DNA of 9,955 nucleotides from Actinomycetes bacterium. GTDB lineage: Bacteria; Actinomycetota; Acidimicrobiia; Acidimicrobiales; Acidimicrobiaceae. How positions within the stretch are numbered: position 1 is the first letter of the stretch; each line of letters begins with the position of its first letter. Location of the stretch: positions 1-9,955 of the forward strand of contig JAJYFX010000036.1 of NCBI GenBank assembly GCA_021785315.1, read 5' to 3'. The notes beneath the pieces were generated by a model. It saw only the letters and a list, made by a program, of their open reading frames with translations, made no database searches and was not told the origin of the DNA. Below are positions 8,284 to 9,955 of this stretch, piece by piece. A program made the position numbers and the translations under genes.

Positions 8284-8288
8284 AAGGA
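8284..8288 (+). promoter_or_regulatory. Shine-Dalgarno AAGGA of the peroxiredoxin gene
   Basis: AAGGA sits 6 nt before ATG 8295. It fixes the true start of the peroxiredoxin well upstream of the in-frame UGA. By contrast, the GTG at 8427, directly after the UGA, has no Shine-Dalgarno sequence. Confidence 0.75.
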
Positions 8289-8294
8289 TCAAAG

Positions 8295-8756
8295 ATGCTC
8301 TCTGCAAACCAGCTTGCTCCAGATTTTGAATTGCCTGATCAGAATGGAAATGTTGTTTCTCTTTCAAGTTTGAGAGGGAAATGGGTGCTCTTATGGTGGT
8401 ATCCAAAGGCGAATACGCCTGGCTGAGTGTTAGAAGGACAGGGCCTGCGTGACAGGTCCGGCGAGTTCGAAGCCCTGGGCGGAGTAATTCTCGGTGCCTC
8501 CTTTGATACAGTCGAAGATAACAAAGCATTCGCAAATCAGCAGTCGTTCCCTTATGCCCTTCTAAGTGATGCGAACAAGGAGGTCGGCACTCGTTATGAA
8601 GTCTTACGGGATCCTGACGATAAGGCCGCCGGACTGCCTAAGCGTGTCAGTTATTTGATCGATCCGCAAGGGATGATTAGGATTGCCTACGAGGTGAGTG
8701 ATCCGGCAGGGCACGCCGCCAAAGTAATTGAAGATCTAACGGCTCTGATTGCTTAG
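8295..8756 (+). CDS. bcp: Selenocysteine-containing peroxiredoxin (BCP/PrxQ type)
   Basis: The frame from ATG 8295 to TAG 8754-8756 encodes 153 residues if the UGA at 8424-8426 is read as Sec44. This is the usual length of the BCP/PrxQ family of thiol peroxidases, which reduce hydrogen and organic peroxides in the cytoplasm. The N-terminus has LAPDFELPDQNG and LSSLRGKWVLLWWYPKANTPG, then Sec where the family has the peroxidatic Cys (P37-x3-T41-x2-U44). After the UGA the family pattern continues: EGQGLRDRSGEF, GVILGASFDT, FPYALLSD and PKRVSYLIDPQG, with R117 as the conserved active-site Arg. The usual resolving Cys five residues on is Gln49, and the protein has no Cys at all, so Sec would be resolved by an external thiol. 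A SECIS-like hairpin follows the UGA. The alternative is a pseudogene through a single TGC-to-TGA change, but the frame is otherwise intact. A conventional gene call would begin at GTG 8427 and lose the active site. Confidence 0.88.
8441..8459 (+). promoter_or_regulatory. Bacterial SECIS-like stem-loop after the UGA
   Basis: GGGCCTG (8441-8447) pairs with CAGGTCC (8453-8459) as a 7-bp stem with one G-U pair, closing a 5-nt loop CGTGA. One further C-G pair (8439 with 8461) is possible across an A/G mismatch. The loop begins 21 nt after the UGA and has G as its second base followed by U. These features meet the known bacterial SECIS pattern: a short stem within the coding region, with a G in the first two positions of the apical loop. 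Its role would be to bind the SelB-Sec-tRNA complex. The fold is read by eye. Confidence 0.7.
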
Positions 8757-8800
8757 CTAGACTTTGATGGTGCGAATCAGGTTGAATCATGCCTGGGTAA

Positions 8801-8819
8801 AATCCGGCGATGCCGGGTT
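8801..8819 (+). other. Strong hairpin in the 3' region of the peroxiredoxin gene
   Basis: AATCCGGC (8801-8808) and GCCGGGTT (8812-8819) form an 8-bp stem with one G-U pair and a GAT triloop. An overlapping alternative, ATGCCG (8810-8815) with CGGCAT (8820-8825) around a GGTT loop, cannot form at the same time. No T-run follows. It is the first of three structured elements in the 204-nt gap before marP. Confidence 0.45.
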
Positions 8820-8841
8820 CGGCATACATTCGAGCTAACAA

Positions 8842-8876
8842 CGGGCTTTGAAAGGGTACTTCGTACCTGAAACCCG
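8842..8876 (+). other. Long hairpin in the prx-marP intergenic region
   Basis: The outer stem is CGGG-TTT with AAACCCG (8842-8849 and 8870-8876, with C8846 bulged). The inner stem is GGGTAC with GTACCT (8854-8859 and 8863-8868, one G-U pair), capped by a TTC triloop. The total is 13 base pairs, with one asymmetric internal loop. It is not followed by a T-run. It may protect the mRNA 3' end or belong to a structured leader of the next gene. Confidence 0.45.
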
Positions 8877-8904
8877 GCGTTGGTTGGGTAATTTCGGTAA
8901 TTTA

Positions 8905-8932
8905 CCAATCTAAGATTGGCACTAGATTTTTT
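8905..8932 (+). terminator. Possible intrinsic terminator before marP
   Basis: CCAATC (8905-8910) and GATTGG (8914-8919) form a perfect 6-bp stem with a TAA loop. A run of six T (8927-8932) follows, but only after a 7-nt gap, longer than in a typical terminator. The 5' arm can also pair with an upstream TTGG at about 8884, giving a mutually exclusive fold. It could end the peroxiredoxin transcript or act as an attenuator for marP. Confidence 0.35.
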
Positions 8933-8960
8933 ACTTCTAGACATAAAAGAGACGCAACAG

Positions 8961-9955
8961 GTGCTATTAATCTCAATTGCCGCTTTGGGCTTTAACCTGA
9001 TCGACGTGTTGCTATTGATTGCAGTGGCATTCGCGGCTGTACGGGGTATCCAACTGGGAGCATCTGTGCAGCTTGGATCTTACGGAGGGTTCTGGCTGGG
9101 GCTGTTCCTTGGCGCTATTGCCGCACCGGTCCTGGTCGGTCCAATCCATACCCCGATATGGCGAACGATAGCCTCGCTCGTGATTCTCTTTGGAACGGCA
9201 ACAATCCTTGCTGGAGCCGGCAGGAAGCTGGGAGTAACCGTTTGGAAATCGATTCGGCGCGTCAAGCTGGCGGCTGTGGACTCGGTGCTCGGAGCGGCAA
9301 TTGCAGTTGTCGCAACTCTTCTGGGCATCTGGGTGATTGCCGGCATTGCTGTGAACACGCCTTTCGCCGCTCTTTCATCCCAGGTTGCGAGCTCGAGAAT
9401 TGTTCGAGGTCTAGACAAGGTTCTTCCCCCTGCCCCCTCAGTTTTTTCAAGAATCCAGGCATTTGTCAATTCTCAAGGGTTCCCGTCAGTGTTTGCCTCG
9501 CTTCCGCCTCAGCTGGCCGGTCCAGTGGGGCTGCCAGTCAATTCGCAAGTCAGCCAGGTAGTAAACTCTTATTCTGCGTCTGTGGTCAAGATAGAGGGGG
9601 TCGGCTGTGGCCAAATCCAGGAGGGCTCTGGATTTTTGGTAGCGCCTGGCGTCGTCGTCACGAATGCGCACGTAGTGGCTGGCATAGCCCACCCATACAT
9701 AATTGACAGTCGTGGCCAGCACAATGCGACCACGGTATTTTTTGATCCGCAGCTTGACATTGCGCTGCTAAAGGCGGGCGGGCTCACCGAGCCGAGCCTG
9801 ACTGTCTCCACTCAAACCTATTACAGGGATACGAATGCGGTTGTGCTTGGCTATCCGGGTGGCGGTCCCCTTACATACGGGCCCGCAGGAATCATGGCGA
9901 CCTTCAATGCTACTGGTAGGGACATCTACGGCAAAGGATTGACAACCAGGCTGGT
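8961..9955 (+). CDS. marP: MarP-family membrane serine protease (3' end outside window)
   Basis: The first 331 residues of an actinobacterial protein with an N-terminal CvpA-like domain of about four membrane helices (within residues 1-135), a linker (about 136-200) and a trypsin/HtrA-like protease domain on the outer face of the membrane. In the protease, GVGCGQIQEGSGFLV precedes TNAHVV (His237 of the triad) and FDPQLDIALLKA (Asp266). Cys216 corresponds to the cysteine that forms a redox-sensitive disulphide in Mycobacterium tuberculosis MarP. Compared with that protein (C214, H235, D264, S343), all visible residues are shifted by exactly two, which supports the GTG start at 8961. The catalytic Ser is expected about 14 residues beyond the window edge. 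The Shine-Dalgarno is weak (AAGAGA about 9 nt upstream). In mycobacteria MarP supports cell-wall remodelling under acid and oxidative stress. Confidence 0.9.
   Translation, partial: MLLISIAALGFNLIDVLLLIAVAFAAVRGIQLGASVQLGSYGGFWLGLFLGAIAAPVLVGPIHTPIWRTIASLVILFGTATILAGAGRKLGVTVWKSIRRVKLAAVDSVLGAAIAVVATLLGIWVIAGIAVNTPFAALSSQVASSRIVRGLDKVLPPAPSVFSRIQAFVNSQGFPSVFASLPPQLAGPVGLPVNSQVSQVVNSYSASVVKIEGVGCGQIQEGSGFLVAPGVVVTNAHVVAGIAHPYIIDSRGQHNATTVFFDPQLDIALLKAGGLTEPSLTVSTQTYYRDTNAVVLGYPGGGPLTYGPAGIMATFNATGRDIYGKGLTTRL

Noticed and set aside
8424..8426. UGA read as tryptophan (alternative genetic code)
   Set aside because: Other genes in the window end at TGA in the expected place, and Trp positions in the peroxiredoxin use TGG. 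The UGA stands at a Cys, not a Trp, position.
8068..8535. Minus-strand 155-residue frame over the divergent promoter region
   Set aside because: It overlaps both the peroxiredoxin gene and the start of the CopD-like gene, and its translation has no domain features.
8427..8756. Separate 109-residue peroxiredoxin starting at GTG 8427
   Set aside because: The start would sit directly after the UGA without a Shine-Dalgarno and would lack the peroxidatic site. The same frame continues upstream with perfect family sequence to ATG 8295.
8757..8960. tRNA-Sec (selC) gene next to the selenoprotein
   Set aside because: I looked for a UCA anticodon loop with a paired stem and long variable arm on both strands. 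The only TTTCAAA candidate (minus strand near 8850) has no matching anticodon stem.
9158..9706. Plus-strand 182-residue frame, and minus-strand frames at 9080-9469, 9486-9722 and 9569-9811
   Set aside because: These are shadows of marP. The marP frame carries membrane helices and the His/Asp catalytic motifs.

Overview
The window looks like moderate-GC actinobacterial chromosome. The evidence is a MarP-type periplasmic serine protease, a tRNA gene without an encoded CCA end, an actinobacterial-style toxin-antitoxin pair with a promoter that suggests a leaderless transcript, and a glutamate synthase with a short N-terminal propeptide. The roughly even base composition and the apparent use of selenocysteine would fit something like an Acidimicrobiia relative, but that placement is only inference.

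Left edge (1-1520): the tail of an ISL3-family transposase and its likely terminal repeat end next to a displaced 3' fragment of a tRNA-Arg gene (about 265-310). An intact tRNA-Arg(ACG) lies at 1445-1518 on the minus strand and carries the same 3' half. The 1176-bp segment between the two copies holds only a Phd-like antitoxin and RelE-like toxin operon and no integrase. It has the layout of a tRNA-integrated islet carrying only a toxin-antitoxin module. A perfect inverted repeat abuts the -10 box of the operon.

Centre (1562-7602, minus strand): gltB and gltD, the large and small subunits of NADPH-type glutamate synthase, form an operon with a 23-nt gap. All expected cofactor and catalytic motifs are present. 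Upstream on the same strand (7730-8134) is a small four-helix membrane protein related to the CopD family, with a strong Shine-Dalgarno sequence.

Right side (8295-9955, plus strand): the most notable gene is a BCP/PrxQ-type peroxiredoxin whose peroxidatic cysteine codon is an in-frame UGA at 8424-8426. The reading frame continues intact on both sides, and a stem-loop with the features of a bacterial SECIS element follows the UGA. This is best read as a selenoprotein (153 residues, one Sec, no Cys at all). Ordinary gene calling would start it just after the UGA and lose the active site. A strongly structured, non-coding 204-nt stretch separates it from the marP-like gene. That gene encodes a CvpA-like membrane domain followed by a trypsin-like protease, and it is cut by the window edge just before the expected catalytic serine.

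Taken together, the stable part of the window covers ammonia assimilation (gltBD) and redox or acid and oxidative stress defence (Sec-peroxiredoxin, MarP). The left end is an accessory insertion hotspot at a tRNA gene.
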